NCBI GenBank assembly: GCA_022824805.1
Contig: JAJDZE010000066.1
Location: 1-64,000 of the forward strand
Direction of reading: 5' to 3'
DNA: 64,000 bases
Origin: Acidimicrobiia bacterium
GTDB taxonomy: Bacteria > Actinomycetota > Acidimicrobiia > Acidimicrobiales > Poriferisodalaceae
Positions 63,455-64,000 of this stretch are shown in pieces; position 1 is the first letter of the stretch, and every line of letters starts with the position of its first letter. A program made the position numbers and the translations under genes. The notes below the pieces were generated by a model, which worked only from the letters and a program-made list of their open reading frames with translations, ran no database searches and was not told the origin of the DNA.

Positions 63455-64000
63455 TCAGGGGCCGAGCGCCGTGACCGGCACCACCGACACGCCGTCCGGA
63501 CGCCGGTAGGCATACCCGGTCGCGGTGACGACGATGAGACTGCCAGGCTCGCCGACGCGATCTGTATCGACGCGCTCGCGCAGCCGCAGCAGGCTTCGTG
63601 CCGCGGACTCGATGGCACGCTCGCCACCAAGCTTCACCTCCGCGGCGATCCAGCTTCCGTCGGCCCGCTCCACAACGGCGTCGACTTCGAGGCCGGTGTT
63701 GTCTCGGTAGTGGAACACCGACGCCCGCAACGGCTCGGCATGGATGCGCAGGTCCCTCACCACAAGCGACTCGAACAGCAGGCCAAGCAACTCCATGTCG
63801 CGCCCGAGTCGGGCCGGCCCGGCGCCGAGCGCGCCAGCAGCCAAGGAAGGGTCCACGAAGTGGCGCTTGGGCGATTTGCGCAGCCGCGAGCGCGACCGCA
63901 GGCTGACCGACCAGTGGCGCTGCTCCTCCACTACGAACAGACGCTGCAGCGATCTGAGATACGCCGCAACGGTCTCGGCGCAGATCGCCTCGCCGACTTC
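63455..64000 (-). CDS. DUF4143-containing ATPase, C-terminal part (runs off right edge)
   Basis: EVGEAICAETVAAYLRSLQRLFVVEEQRHWSVSLRSRSRLRKSPKRHFVDPSLAAGALGA...LGLLFESLVVRDLRIHA...RDNTGLEVDAVVERADGSWIAAEVKLG; open to base 64000. Confidence 0.88.
   Translation of the reverse strand, partial: EVGEAICAETVAAYLRSLQRLFVVEEQRHWSVSLRSRSRLRKSPKRHFVDPSLAAGALGAGPARLGRDMELLGLLFESLVVRDLRIHAEPLRASVFHYRDNTGLEVDAVVERADGSWIAAEVKLGGERAIESAARSLLRLRERVDTDRVGEPGSLIVVTATGYAYRRPDGVSVVPVTALGP

Overview
The window is 64 kb of GC-rich, gene-dense actinobacterial-type chromosome (Acidimicrobiia-like is my guess, not established). I saw no rRNA, tRNA or CRISPR array. Left to right:
- A minus-strand Type I restriction-modification island: hsdM, small ORF, hsdS, Nmad2-like gene, and an OLD-like ATPase/TOPRIM gene running off the left edge.
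- A cobalamin riboswitch followed by btuF, btuC, btuD and cobO, with cobQ convergent.
- A lipoprotein / HlyD-like adaptor / MacB-type ABC exporter set.
- Acyl-CoA and enoyl-CoA enzymes, SPFH/NfeD, mutM, a RecB-like nuclease, ParA and mshC.
- Two tandem ChaN/EreA (TIKI-superfamily)-like proteins plus a PTP-like phosphatase.
- A cobalt-type nitrile hydratase cluster.
- A UGSC-family gene with an in-frame UGA that standard calling splits, with its partner gene.
- P450, a DUF3516-type helicase, guaB, and a glucosylglycerate synthase/phosphorylase pair.
- A copper amine oxidase, a BMP-type ABC transporter, a DEAD-box helicase plus cspA.
- A second gene with an in-frame UGA (GrdB/PrdB-like, motif UPVCHQT), truncated haemoglobin, and an edge DUF4143 gene.
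The strongest hidden signals are the two probable selenocysteine genes (33875-34414 + and 59036-59986 -). In each, two same-frame ORFs are joined across a TGA, the motif matches a known Sec/Cys family, and a small hairpin sits at SECIS-like distance. Other notable signals are a recurrent TANNNT box 5-9 nt upstream of start codons (leaderless promoters), a dispersed intergenic repeat, and unannotated small ORFs.
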